Shown here: positions 49,268 through 57,519 of the stretch, in pieces | Layout of the letters: the number at the start of each line of letters is the position of its first letter | Numbering within the stretch: position 1 is the first letter of the stretch | From: Ferrimonas sediminicola | GTDB taxonomy: Bacteria > Pseudomonadota > Gammaproteobacteria > Enterobacterales > Shewanellaceae | Assembly (NCBI RefSeq): GCF_005116715.1 | Contig: NZ_SWCI01000001.1 | Coordinates: forward strand, 664,490-728,489 | Direction of reading: 5' to 3' | Length of the DNA stretch: 64,000 nt | The notes under the pieces: generated by a model | Seen by the model: only the letters and a program-made list of their open reading frames with translations | Told to the model about the DNA's origin: nothing | Databases searched by the model: none | Translations under genes and position numbers: made by a program

Positions 49268-50399
49268 TTACGAAACTCTACGCGCTATCTGGTGGCTGCT
49301 GGTTGTCGTGCTGATGATCGGTTTTGCGGTGACCGATGGATTTGACATGGGGGTTGGTGCCCTGCTGACCTTCGTAGGCAAGAGCGACAGCGAACGCCGG
49401 GTGATGATCAACTCCATCGCCCCCCACTGGGACGGCAACCAGGTGTGGCTGCTGACCGCCGGCGGCGCCCTGTTTGCTGCCTGGCCCCTGGTGTATGCGG
49501 CGGCCTTCTCCGGCTTCTACATCGCCATGGTGCTGGTGCTGTTCGCCCTGTTCTTCCGCCCCATCGGGTTTGACTACCGCTCCAAGATCGAAGACCCGCG
49601 CTGGCGCAACACCTGGGACTGGTGTCTGTTCATCGGCGGTGTGGTTCCGCCGCTGATCATCGGTGTGGCCTTCGGTAACCTGCTTCAGGGGGTGCCTTTC
49701 GAGTACGACGAGTACCTGCGCGTTTTCTATCGTGGCAGCTTCTTCGGCCTGCTCAACCCCTTCGCCCTGGTGGTGGGCCTGCTGTGCGTGACCGCCTTCA
49801 TCCTGCAGGGATGCACCTGGCTGGGGATGAAGACCGAGGGTGAGCTGTACCAGCGGGTACGCAAGGTGACCCAACTGGTGGCTGTACTCTGTGCCGCGCT
49901 GTTCGTGGTCGCCGGTACCTGGCTCTATGCCGGCATCGACGGCTATGTGGTGACCTCCGCGCTGGATCACAGCGGTCCCTCCAACCCCACCCTGAAGAGC
50001 GTTGAGGTGGCGTCCGGTGCCTGGTTCAACAACTACAACGCCATGCCGGTGCTGTACCTGCTGCCTCTGTTGGCTGTGCTGATGCCGCTGGCGACCGCAG
50101 CGATGACCCTGGCCAACCGTAACGGGCTGGCCTTTGTCACCAGCTCGCTGAACCAGGTGGCCATCATCGCGACCGCGGCGGTGTCCCTGTTCCCGTTCGT
50201 GATGCCGTCCTCTCTGAACCCGAGCCACTCCCTCACCATGTGGGATGCCACCAGTTCCGAGATGACCCTGACCATCATGTTCGCCGTGGCCTGCATCTTT
50301 GTGCCGCTGATTCTGGGTTACACCACCTGGAGTTACATCAAGATGTTCGGTCGCCTGAACGGCGAATTCATTGAGAGCAACAAGCACTCTCTGTACTAA
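49260..50399 (+). CDS. cydB: Cytochrome bd-I ubiquinol oxidase subunit II
   Basis: 379 residues, eight or nine membrane helices. Opens [35 protein letters not shown], the family signature; [19 protein letters not shown] follows. It overlaps the end of cydA and precedes cydX by 12 bases. Confidence 0.96.
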   Translation: MLDYETLRAIWWLLVVVLMIGFAVTDGFDMGVGALLTFVGKSDSERRVMINSIAPHWDGNQVWLLTAGGALFAAWPLVYAAAFSGFYIAMVLVLFALFFRPIGFDYRSKIEDPRWRNTWDWCLFIGGVVPPLIIGVAFGNLLQGVPFEYDEYLRVFYRGSFFGLLNPFALVVGLLCVTAFILQGCTWLGMKTEGELYQRVRKVTQLVAVLCAALFVVAGTWLYAGIDGYVVTSALDHSGPSNPTLKSVEVASGAWFNNYNAMPVLYLLPLLAVLMPLATAAMTLANRNGLAFVTSSLNQVAIIATAAVSLFPFVMPSSLNPSHSLTMWDATSSEMTLTIMFAVACIFVPLILGYTTWSYIKMFGRLNGEFIESNKHSLY

Positions 50400-50411
50400 G
50401 GAGCCGACACT

Positions 50412-50531
50412 ATGTGGTATTTTACCTGGATTCTCGGAGTGCTGCTGGCCTGTGCATTCGGCATCATCAATGCCCTGTGGTACGAGCACTCTGAAGAGAT
50501 GGCCGCCAAGGCCGAGCGCGAGCAGAAATAG
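50412..50531 (+). CDS. cydX: Cytochrome bd-I accessory subunit CydX
   Basis: 39-residue single-helix protein, too short for usual ORF calls. It begins MWYFTWILGVLLACAFGI and contains NALWYEHSEE, the CydX/YbgT signature. It stabilises the heme centres of the oxidase. AAGGAG lies upstream at the cydB stop. Confidence 0.95.
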   Translation: MWYFTWILGVLLACAFGIINALWYEHSEEMAAKAEREQK

Positions 50532-50540
50532 GCTTGCCAT

Positions 50541-50562
50541 AGGGCTTTCCATGGAAAGCCCT
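50541..50562. repeat. 22-bp perfect palindrome after cydX
   Basis: A perfect self-complementary 22-bp sequence (half-site AGGGCTTTCCA) lies nine bases after the cydX stop and 10 bases before the terminator hairpin. As RNA it could form a stem only with a small unpaired centre; as DNA it could be a protein-binding site. Confidence 0.7.
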
Positions 50563-50570
50563 AGCTGAAG

Positions 50571-50598
50571 AAAGAGGCGCATCGGCGCCTCTTTTTTT
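50571..50598 (+). terminator. cydABX terminator
   Basis: AGAGGCGC-ATCG-GCGCCTCT followed by TTTTTTT. The next 260 bases (50600-50860) hold no gene I can support. Confidence 0.9.
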
Positions 50599-50860
50599 GT
50601 GAGCCGCGTAGGGCCCTGTTGCGCCTGCCAAGCGGCTCTTGCCTGGAACGCGAACCCTGTCAATGGTCATCCTGGGGAAAGCCAGTCTCTGCGCGTCCCT
50701 CCTTGGGGTCCGGGTATAACGGCGCTGAAGGTCGCGCACTTGCCAGGCCTGGTACCGCTGGGGATGGCAAGTCCGAGGAGGGGAGACAGCCTGTGGGGGT
50801 CGGTGAGTCTGAACTCTCGCTGCCGTTCCCAAGGCGGGGAGCTGCAGTCAAGGGCATGAA

Positions 50861-50887
50861 AAAGGGTGCCATTGGCACCCTTTTTTT
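50861..50887. terminator. Terminator of the chemoreceptor gene (bidirectional form)
   Basis: GGGTGCC/GGCACCC with a three-base loop, A-run on the left and TTTTTTT on the right. On the minus strand it ends the chemoreceptor transcript 17 bases after the stop. Confidence 0.85.
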
Positions 50888-50903
50888 CTCGTTGGCGAGT
50901 CCC

Positions 50904-52913
50904 TTAGGACTTGAAGTGGGCCAGGTGGCCGCGGATGTCCCCGGCTAGGGCGGTGAGGCGCTCGGCGGCGTCCACGGTCTGTCCGGCGGTCTGCTCAGAT
51001 TCCCGGGCCAGCTCGGTAATCCCACTGATGTTACGGGCAATCTCGGCGGCGACCGAGCCCTGTTGTTCGGTGGCGGTGGCGATGGAGGTGGCGTTCTGGG
51101 ACAGGTCGGTCACGCTGTGGGAGATGTCGGTCAGGGCGTCGCCGGCCTGAACGCTGAGGGAGGAAGAGGCCTCACCCAGCTTCTTGCTCTGCTGCATCTG
51201 GTTGACCGCATCCTGGGTGCGCTGCTGCAGTTGCTCGATGGTCCCGGTGATCTCGCTGATGGAGTTCTGGGTGCGCTGGGCCAGGGTCCGCACCTCGTCG
51301 GCGACCACCGCGAAGCCGCGGCCCTGCTCCCCGGCACGGGCAGCCTCGATGGCGGCGTTGAGGGCCAGCAGGTTGGTCTGCTCGGCGATCTCGTTGATCA
51401 CCTGGATCACCCGGGTGATGGCATGGCTGCCCTCCTCAACCCGATGGATCGCCTCGTTGCCGCTTTCCAGGGCATCACCGAGGGCGCGCATCTGGGCGAT
51501 CACGTCATCCACCTGTCGGTCCCCGTCCTTGGCGGCACTGTCCACCGCTTCCGCCTGTTCGGCGGAGCCGGTGGCATGCTGGGCCACCTCCTGCACCGAG
51601 GTGGTCAGCTCCTCTACGGCGGCGGCGATCTGGTCGGTTTGCTGCATCATCTGGGCGGCACCACTGCCGTTGACCTCGGCGACGGTCTGCATCTCACCGG
51701 CGGCCTGCTCCAACTGGGAGGTGGAACCCTGCAGGGTGGCGATCAGTTGTTTGAGGCTGTGGGTCATCTCAGAGACGCTGTCGGTGATGCGGTGCACCTC
51801 GTTCTGGCTGTTGCCCCCGGAGGTGACCAGCCTGGCGGTCAGATCACCGTGGCCGATCGCTTCCACCTGGGTGCACAGGGCGGTCAGCGGCTTCAGGCGC
51901 TGGTTCAGCATCACCCACAGCAGTACGGTGATCACCAGGATTCCCAGGATGGAGAGGCCGATGTTGGTGCGGGCCAGAGGCTTGAGGGCATGGCTGAGCT
52001 CCTCCTCCGGCACCTGCAGGGCCACCATCCAGCCTGCGCTGGGCACCGGCAGGGTCATGGAGACCCACAGCTTGCCGTTCAGCACAAACTTGCTCTGGTG
52101 TCTGGCCTGGTCGGCCAGGGCACCGGCGTAGACGGGCTGGCCCTCGTCATCGGTGAAGTTGGCCGCCTTGTCGCCGGTGAGTCGGGGGTGATAGAGGAAG
52201 ACGCCATCCTCATAGCGCAGCAGCGAGACATAGCCGGTTTCGCCCAGTTGGATGTTGGCCAGGGCCTTGCCCATGGCCTGCATCATCTCACTGACGTCCT
52301 GACCTATGTAGAGGATGCCGATCACCCGGTTCTGTTGATCCTTGATGGGGCGGTAGCTGGTGATGTACCGCTTGCCGAACAGGTTGGCGTACCCCTCGTA
52401 GGTCTGGCCGGCCATGATCATGGAGTAGGCGGGATGGCTCTGGCCGAGGTGGGTGCCGGTGGCCCGGTCTCCGTTCTCCTTGCGCAGGGAGGAGGAGATG
52501 CGGGTAAAGTCATCACCATCCTTGACGAAGACGGTGGCGGTGCCGCCGGTCATGTTGGCAAAGCGATCCACCTGGGCAATGGCGCTGTTCAGCAGGCGGC
52601 GGCCGTTCTTCAGACCCGGCGCGTTGGCGCCGGCGATGTTGACCCGCTTCTCCATCAGGGTGAAGTCGGTGGAGAACATCTTGTTAAACAGTTCGGCGTT
52701 GGTCCGCACCTGTTTGATCAGTAACTGGTATTGCAGATCCAGGGTGTCGGCCAGGGTGTCGGCCATGACGGATTCTGATTCCTGAAGGGTTTCGGTAAGA
52801 CTGTCGGCGGCGACCCGGTAGCCGAAGAAGCCGGTGATGGAGTAGGTAAGGATGCTCAGAAGCAGGGCTGACACACCAATCTGGCGGCCCAGGGTCCAGT
52901 TACGGAAGTCCAT
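50904..52913 (-). CDS. Methyl-accepting chemotaxis protein with periplasmic Cache domain
   Basis: 669 residues from ATG 52913, which gives a normal N-terminal helix ([21 protein letters not shown]). The periplasmic part ([20 protein letters not shown]...[20 protein letters not shown]...[18 protein letters not shown]) fits a Cache3/Cache2 fusion. A second helix, HAMP segment ([23 protein letters not shown]) and signalling domain follow, with the hairpin tip [35 protein letters not shown]. No C-terminal CheR pentapeptide (ends LAHFKS). The ligand is unknown. The promoter carries a CRP/FNR-type dyad. Confidence 0.93.
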   Translation of the reverse strand: MDFRNWTLGRQIGVSALLLSILTYSITGFFGYRVAADSLTETLQESESVMADTLADTLDLQYQLLIKQVRTNAELFNKMFSTDFTLMEKRVNIAGANAPGLKNGRRLLNSAIAQVDRFANMTGGTATVFVKDGDDFTRISSSLRKENGDRATGTHLGQSHPAYSMIMAGQTYEGYANLFGKRYITSYRPIKDQQNRVIGILYIGQDVSEMMQAMGKALANIQLGETGYVSLLRYEDGVFLYHPRLTGDKAANFTDDEGQPVYAGALADQARHQSKFVLNGKLWVSMTLPVPSAGWMVALQVPEEELSHALKPLARTNIGLSILGILVITVLLWVMLNQRLKPLTALCTQVEAIGHGDLTARLVTSGGNSQNEVHRITDSVSEMTHSLKQLIATLQGSTSQLEQAAGEMQTVAEVNGSGAAQMMQQTDQIAAAVEELTTSVQEVAQHATGSAEQAEAVDSAAKDGDRQVDDVIAQMRALGDALESGNEAIHRVEEGSHAITRVIQVINEIAEQTNLLALNAAIEAARAGEQGRGFAVVADEVRTLAQRTQNSISEITGTIEQLQQRTQDAVNQMQQSKKLGEASSSLSVQAGDALTDISHSVTDLSQNATSIATATEQQGSVAAEIARNISGITELARESEQTAGQTVDAAERLTALAGDIRGHLAHFKS

Positions 52914-52974
52914 GTGTTCCCCTGTAAATTGTTTTTTTAAGGATTGTTTAAGCCCTATCGGCCAGTTGGCCCAG

Positions 52975-53014
52975 ATTATACAAAACTCTCTTCGAAATAG
53001 TTGAGCTGGGTCAC
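52975..53014 (-). promoter_or_regulatory. Chemoreceptor promoter with CRP/FNR-type site
   Basis: A perfect TATAAT on the minus strand (52975-52980) lies 30 bases downstream (centre to centre) of the dyad at 53001-53014, which reads TTGAGCTGGGTCAC on the plus strand and has the TGA-N6-TCA core. This is the same geometry as at the hydrogenase and hypC promoters. Confidence 0.6.
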
Positions 53015-53109
53015 GAAGAGTGGGGGCGAAAAGGTGATTCATCGGGCGGATTTCGGATTGAAATCTGGCGTTAACTCCTGGTTTACTTTCTGTAACAACC
53101 AAGGGCGGG

Positions 53110-53354
53110 ATGATGGCCTGGGTAAGGCTGTTGTTGCGGGTGTTGCTGCTGGCCGGTGCAGCAGGGTCAGTCGCGAGAGCTATGACCAGCTGGCGTTGGC
53201 GATGTCCAGGGCCGAGGTGGAAGCGGTGCTGGGGCGGGCGGACAGCTGCAGCGGCTCCCTGGGGATCGCAACCTGCATCTGGGGCGACGACACCCACATC
53301 AAGGTGGGGTTCACCGCCGACCGGGTCATGCTGTTTACCCATAAGGAGCTGTGA
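53110..53354 (+). pseudogene. Small lipoprotein gene, frameshifted at the lipobox
   Basis: From ATG 53110 (GGGCGGG upstream) one frame encodes a signal peptide, [16 protein letters not shown]. The adjacent frame then encodes [21 protein letters not shown] and continues with [22 protein letters not shown] to TAA-free sequence ending at TGA 53354. This resembles small SmpA/OmlA-like lipoproteins (GM-x-EVxxLG pattern). Adding one base between 53156 and 53157 would join them as LLLAGC, a perfect lipobox. So either a one-base deletion has broken the gene or the assembly has an error there. Confidence 0.65.
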
Positions 53355-53375
53355 GTTTCCCGATGCCCCTGCGGG

Positions 53376-54698
53376 TCACAGCCCATGCTTCTCCGAACGG
53401 TAGAGAAACGCCTTGTATCCCAGTCCCAGTAACCGGGCCGCTTCGGTGCGGTTGCCCCCGGCCCGTTCCAGGGCCGCCTGCAGATACTCTCTCTCCACCT
53501 GTTCCCAGTTCAGGCCCGCCTCCGGAAGGATGATCCCTCCCTGGCAACTGATGGGTTGCAGATCCAGCTCCTGCAGCAGCACAAATCGCTCCATGCAGTT
53601 GGACAGCTCCCGGACATTCCCTGGCCAACTGTGGCTGCGCAGCGCGTTCATCTCGGCCACCGCCAGTTTGGGGGTGGGCAACCGGTACTTGGTGCTGAAG
53701 TGGCGGATGAAGTGCTCCGCCAGGGCGGGGATATCTTCGCTGCGATCCTTGAGGGCGGGGGTTGTTACCGGAATGACGTTGAGCCGGTAGTAGAGATCCT
53801 GACGGAAGCGTCCCGCGTCCACCTCCTGGAGCAGATCGCGGTTGGTGGCGGCCACCACCCGGATATCCAGGTCGATCTCCTTGTGGCTGCCGATGCGGGT
53901 CACCTTGCCCTCCTGCAGGACCCGCAGCAGCCGGGTCTGCAGGTTCAAGGGCAGCTCACCGATCTCATCCAGCAACAGGGTGCCACCCTGGGCGGCTTCC
54001 AGTTTTCCGGCCCGGGCGCTGTGGGCACCGGTGAAGGCGCCCTTCTCGTGACCAAAGAGTTCGGATTCCGCCAGGGCGTCGGGAATGGCGCCGCAGTTGA
54101 GGGCGATGAAGGGACCGTCGCGACCGGACAGGCGGTGAATCCGCTGGGCCACCAGCTCCTTTCCGGTGCCGCTCTCCCCCTGGATCAACACCGTGGTGTT
54201 GATGGCGCTGATTCGCTCCACCCGGTCGAACAGTGAGCGCATCGCCGCACTGGAGCCCACCATGTCGATCAGGGCGCCCTGCTGCTGAATCTGATCGCTG
54301 AGGCGGCGGTTGTCCTCCTTCAACTGGTGGGCCCGGGCGGCTTTGTCGATGGCCAGCAGCATGGTTTGCTTCTGGAACGGCTTGGGCAGGTAGTCGTCTG
54401 CGCCCATCTTCATCGCCTCTACAGCATGGTCGATCGATCCGTAGGCGGTGGCGACGATGATCCCCAGGGTAGGGATCCGGGCCCTGGCACTGCGGATCAC
54501 CTCGCTGGCGTCCCCCAGGGCCAACTTCCAGTCGCTGAACAGGATCTGCCAGTGGTGGTTGTTCAGCTGCACCAGTGCGGTGTGGGCGTCTCCCACCGCT
54601 TTCACCCGGTGACCGGCGTCGCTCATCATCTTGGTCAGCAGTTCGCGCTGGGTGGGATCGTCCTCCAGCAGTAGGATCTGAAATCCATCTCGGCTCAT
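53376..54698 (-). CDS. NtrC-family sigma-54-dependent response regulator
   Basis: 440 residues. Receiver domain with LLLEDD and phosphoacceptor Asp in LFSDWKLAL near residue 56. AAA+ domain with GESGTGKE Walker A, the sigma-54 contact loop GAFTGA, and [25 protein letters not shown]-terminal Fis-type helix-turn-helix ([21 protein letters not shown]). It is translationally coupled to the kinase gene by an ATGA overlap. The likely target is the divergent secreted-protein gene at 56599, which has a sigma-54-like promoter. Confidence 0.94.
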   Translation of the reverse strand: MSRDGFQILLLEDDPTQRELLTKMMSDAGHRVKAVGDAHTALVQLNNHHWQILFSDWKLALGDASEVIRSARARIPTLGIIVATAYGSIDHAVEAMKMGADDYLPKPFQKQTMLLAIDKAARAHQLKEDNRRLSDQIQQQGALIDMVGSSAAMRSLFDRVERISAINTTVLIQGESGTGKELVAQRIHRLSGRDGPFIALNCGAIPDALAESELFGHEKGAFTGAHSARAGKLEAAQGGTLLLDEIGELPLNLQTRLLRVLQEGKVTRIGSHKEIDLDIRVVAATNRDLLQEVDAGRFRQDLYYRLNVIPVTTPALKDRSEDIPALAEHFIRHFSTKYRLPTPKLAVAEMNALRSHSWPGNVRELSNCMERFVLLQELDLQPISCQGGIILPEAGLNWEQVEREYLQAALERAGGNRTEAARLLGLGYKAFLYRSEKHGL

Positions 54699-56347
54699 AG
54701 TGCTCGCTCCTGGGGCAGCACCAGTCCGGCGCGTACCCCCTTATCGTATTCTTGAATCACTATCTCCCCCTGGTACCAGAGGCGGGCGATACGGCGGGCG
54801 ATATAGAGCCCCATGCCTGCCCCCTCCGGTTTGGTGGTTTGGTGGGGTTCGAACAGGCGGTCGCGGATGGCGTCACTGAGTCCGCCGCCCTGATCCTCCA
54901 CCCACAGGGTGTACCCAGTCGCGGCCTGCTCTAGGTAGAGGCGCACCACCTGGCCGGGCTCGCTGGCCTGTTGGGCGTTGTTCATCAGGGTATGCAGTAT
55001 GGCCCTAAGCTCGGCTTCGGCGCCGGTCAGGGTCAGATCCTCGGGCAGCTCACTGACAAAGCGAACGCCCCCTTCGGCCTGGCTGAGTTCCATCTGAATC
55101 CCCTCGATCACCGGCAGGATCGGCACCGGGGAATCCCGGTCCAACCCCTGGCTGGCCAGGGTCAGCAGGCTGCTGAGACTGTCATCCATATGGGCCAGCT
55201 TGGCACGGATCTGCCCCTGCAGCCGCGCCTGCTCCGGCGCCATCCCCTCCAGCAACAGGCCGATGGTGTGGATGGGGTTGCGCAGGGCATGGGCGATGCC
55301 CCGGGTGATCTCCCCCAGCTCCGCCAGGTGGCGTTGTTGCTGAAACTGGCGTTGTTGCGCCTGGCTGGCCTTGAGGTCGCTACTCATGCGGTTAAAGGTG
55401 TCGATGGCCCGGCGGGTCTCCCGGGTGCCGCTGCGGGACAGCTGCAGTCCCAGCTCCCCCGTGGAGAGCCGGCGGCAGCCCTCATCCAGGGATTCCAGCG
55501 GCCGGGCCAGTTTGCGGGCGATCAGGTACACCCCCACCAGGCTCAGCAGCGCACCGGCCAACAGTACCAACGCCACCCGTTCGGCAAACTGGGTAATCAC
55601 CTTCTGCTGGGGACCGCTGGAGAGGGGCACCGCCAGGCTGGCTCCCAGTCCCTCGATCACCAGTTGGTCCTCCTCGCTGGGGATAAAGACCCGGATCTCC
55701 CTGGCCTGTCGCTGCAACTGCTCCCTGGCCTGTTCGACCGCCTGATGAATGCGGGCCATCTCCTCCTCGCCGATAACCCCGCGCTGCTCCTCCAGCACCT
55801 CCAGGGTGGACTCTGCCTCCAGCAGCTCCAGGGAGGTCTCCGCTTCCAGAGCCCGTTGCAGCTCCTTCTGCAGGGCCTGGTGTTTCAGGTTGAGTTCGAC
55901 CACCGCCTGCCAGTTTTCCTGCTTGGCTTCGATGTGTGCCTCGATGGCGTCGAGCTTCTCCTCGAAGGCCTGGATCCGTTGTTGCTCCGCCTGGCGCTGC
56001 CGTTGCAGCGACGCCTGGTTGGCTTGTTGTTGGGCCCGGAGCTGTTCCATCCGCCGCTGTTCCCGCTCCAGCTCCCGCTGGGCCTGTTTGCTGTGGCGCT
56101 CGGCCATGGCCAGCATCCGCTGGCGCTCCTCCTCGGTGGGCAAGACCCGCACTACCGGCTTGGGGGAGAGTGGCGGCAGCAGGGTTTCGATGGTGACCGA
56201 GGCAACCTCCTGGGCCACCGCCTCGGAGTCTTCGGCCAGCTGCTGACGAAAGTCACTGGAGAGCTGCTGCACCAGCAGCCACTGCAGCAGGGTGAACAGC
56301 AGAATCAGCGAGCCAAAGGCGATCATCAGGTAGCGTTTCAGGGACAT
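54695..56347 (-). CDS. Membrane histidine kinase with a coiled-coil sensor region
   Basis: 550 residues. N-terminal helix (YLMIAFGSLILLFTLLQWLL), then a periplasmic region of about 200 residues dominated by a Glu/Gln/Arg/Leu-rich coiled coil (for example REQRRMEQLRAQQQANQ, QKELQRALEAETSLELLEAE). Second helix (VALVLLAGALLSLVGVYLIA), HAMP, then the H-box LAELGEITRGIAHALRNPIHT and an ATPase domain with VEDQGGGLS and GAGMGLYIARRIA. It has the layout of ZraS-type kinases but an unusual sensor. Operon with the NtrC-type regulator. Confidence 0.92.
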   Translation of the reverse strand: MSLKRYLMIAFGSLILLFTLLQWLLVQQLSSDFRQQLAEDSEAVAQEVASVTIETLLPPLSPKPVVRVLPTEEERQRMLAMAERHSKQAQRELEREQRRMEQLRAQQQANQASLQRQRQAEQQRIQAFEEKLDAIEAHIEAKQENWQAVVELNLKHQALQKELQRALEAETSLELLEAESTLEVLEEQRGVIGEEEMARIHQAVEQAREQLQRQAREIRVFIPSEEDQLVIEGLGASLAVPLSSGPQQKVITQFAERVALVLLAGALLSLVGVYLIARKLARPLESLDEGCRRLSTGELGLQLSRSGTRETRRAIDTFNRMSSDLKASQAQQRQFQQQRHLAELGEITRGIAHALRNPIHTIGLLLEGMAPEQARLQGQIRAKLAHMDDSLSSLLTLASQGLDRDSPVPILPVIEGIQMELSQAEGGVRFVSELPEDLTLTGAEAELRAILHTLMNNAQQASEPGQVVRLYLEQAATGYTLWVEDQGGGLSDAIRDRLFEPHQTTKPEGAGMGLYIARRIARLWYQGEIVIQEYDKGVRAGLVLPQERAL

Positions 56348-56455
56348 CGTTTCCTCCTTGGGATGATCTCCCTACATAAAGCGTGCCAGTTGAGCTGAAG
56401 TTACCACGGCGTGCGGTGGCCTGCTAGCCTCCTCCCGGGCTGACGCCCGCCGATC

Positions 56456-56486
56456 CCCATATGGGCAGCCGCCGCGCCCATATGGG
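56456..56486 (+). promoter_or_regulatory. Tandem palindromes, probable enhancer sites for the NtrC-type regulator
   Basis: CCCATATGGG occurs at 56456-56465 and again at 56477-56486. Each is a perfect 10-bp palindrome, and their centres are 21 bp apart, two helical turns. They lie 110 bases from the kinase start and roughly 80-90 bases upstream of a sigma-54-like promoter facing the other way. This is the normal place for enhancer sites of NtrC-like activators. Confidence 0.7.
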
Positions 56487-56542
56487 GAAATCGCTTGCCA
56501 CCAGTCGCCGCCAAACCCGCTCATTTCGTCCCAGGACAGGCC

Positions 56543-56558
56543 TGGCACGTTTCTTTCT
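56543..56558 (+). promoter_or_regulatory. Sigma-54-like promoter of the secreted-protein gene
   Basis: TGGCACGTTTCTTTCT fits TGGCACG-N4-TTGCW with one mismatch, at the G of the -12 GC pair. It is 40 bases upstream of the start codon. Confidence 0.6.
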
Positions 56559-56598
56559 AGGTGAGGGGGGACCAAGCCACTTTGAGAAGGAGACGACC

Positions 56599-57132
56599 AT
56601 GAGAACGGTATTGGCGGCGGTGATGATGTTGGTAACCCTGGCAGCCTCGGCGGCCACCCTGAAGGCCAGTCAGGACAGGGGGGCGCCCATAGAGCTGAGT
56701 TACCTGGAACGGGGTGAGAGGGTGCAGTTGACCCTGGATGGGGACAGCCCCGACTGGAGTTCGGTAGAGACACTGCTTGGCGAGGTGGAGGAGCCGCTGC
56801 GGCGTCGCTGGCTTGACAGGGTCAAGACCCTGGCCGGGCTGGGCAGTGACTGGAGCCTGGTGCTCTCCGATGGCCATCAGCAGGTCATTGAGCTGGGATC
56901 GGAACCGGAGGTGATCGTGGAGATCCATGAGCGGATGGCCGAAGAGGGCGCCCGGCTGGCGGAGGAGGCGGAGCGGATGGTGGCTCAGCTGGAGCGGCAG
57001 GGGGTGATGGACTTCAAGCGCTTTCACCTGGATCGGACTGAGACGGTGGAACGGATGATCGCCGACGGAGATTGGACGCCGCAGCAGATAGAGCGTTTGC
57101 GCCAGGCGTTGGATGCGCACTCGATGAAGTGA
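56599..57132 (+). CDS. Small secreted protein divergent from the kinase/NtrC pair
   Basis: 177 residues from ATG 56599 (GAAGGAG upstream) with a Sec signal peptide (MRTVLAAVMMLVTLAASAAT). The mature protein is acidic and helical: EEGARLAEEAERMVAQLERQ, then WTPQQIERLRQAL near the C-terminus, faintly like the LTxxQ repeats of CpxP/Spy/ZraP chaperones. No known family is recognised with confidence. Position, sigma-54-like promoter and upstream palindromes suggest it is the output of the adjacent two-component system, as ZraP is for ZraSR. Confidence 0.75.
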   Translation: MRTVLAAVMMLVTLAASAATLKASQDRGAPIELSYLERGERVQLTLDGDSPDWSSVETLLGEVEEPLRRRWLDRVKTLAGLGSDWSLVLSDGHQQVIELGSEPEVIVEIHERMAEEGARLAEEAERMVAQLERQGVMDFKRFHLDRTETVERMIADGDWTPQQIERLRQALDAHSMK

Positions 57133-57273
57133 GCCAACTCCAGTGGCATCAGGGCCTGTGGTGGAGAAGGTGGGGAATCTGGACTAGGTTTTAGGTAAGC
57201 CATCCGGCTGCGCCGGCGCCTGCTGTGGCCTAGTGCAGCCTTTCTCTCACCTGATAACTCACAGGAGCTCGCG

Positions 57274-57519
57274 ATGCTTGGAGAGAGTCATGCCCTCGCC
57301 GACGATTTTCCCGACTACAAGGACAGGATCCACAGCCTGAAACATCTGGATGTGGAGTTCGCCAGCATGGCCAGGGAGTATCACAGTTTGGATCATCAGA
57401 TACGGGGGCTGGAGATGAACGATGTGCCCACCAGTGATGAGGAGTTCAGTCGCTTGAAGATGAGGCGGGTAGAGCTGAAAGACCAGCTCTACAACCGCAT
57501 CATCAACAGTGACCGCTAG
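57274..57519 (+). CDS. YdcH family (DUF465) protein
   Basis: 81 residues. The family pattern is clear: FPDYKDRIHSLKHLDVEFASMAREYHSLDHQIR, then a C-terminal LKMRRVELKDQLYNRI. Small cytosolic helical-hairpin protein of unknown function. AGGAGC precedes ATG. Its last four bases overlap the end of the convergent RND gene. Confidence 0.88.
   Translation: MLGESHALADDFPDYKDRIHSLKHLDVEFASMAREYHSLDHQIRGLEMNDVPTSDEEFSRLKMRRVELKDQLYNRIINSDR

Noticed and set aside
53110..53403. 97-codon ORF in the signal-peptide frame
   Set aside because: After residue 22 it becomes Trp/Pro/Arg-rich out-of-frame sequence, while the next frame encodes a lipoprotein-like domain. I annotated a frameshifted gene instead.
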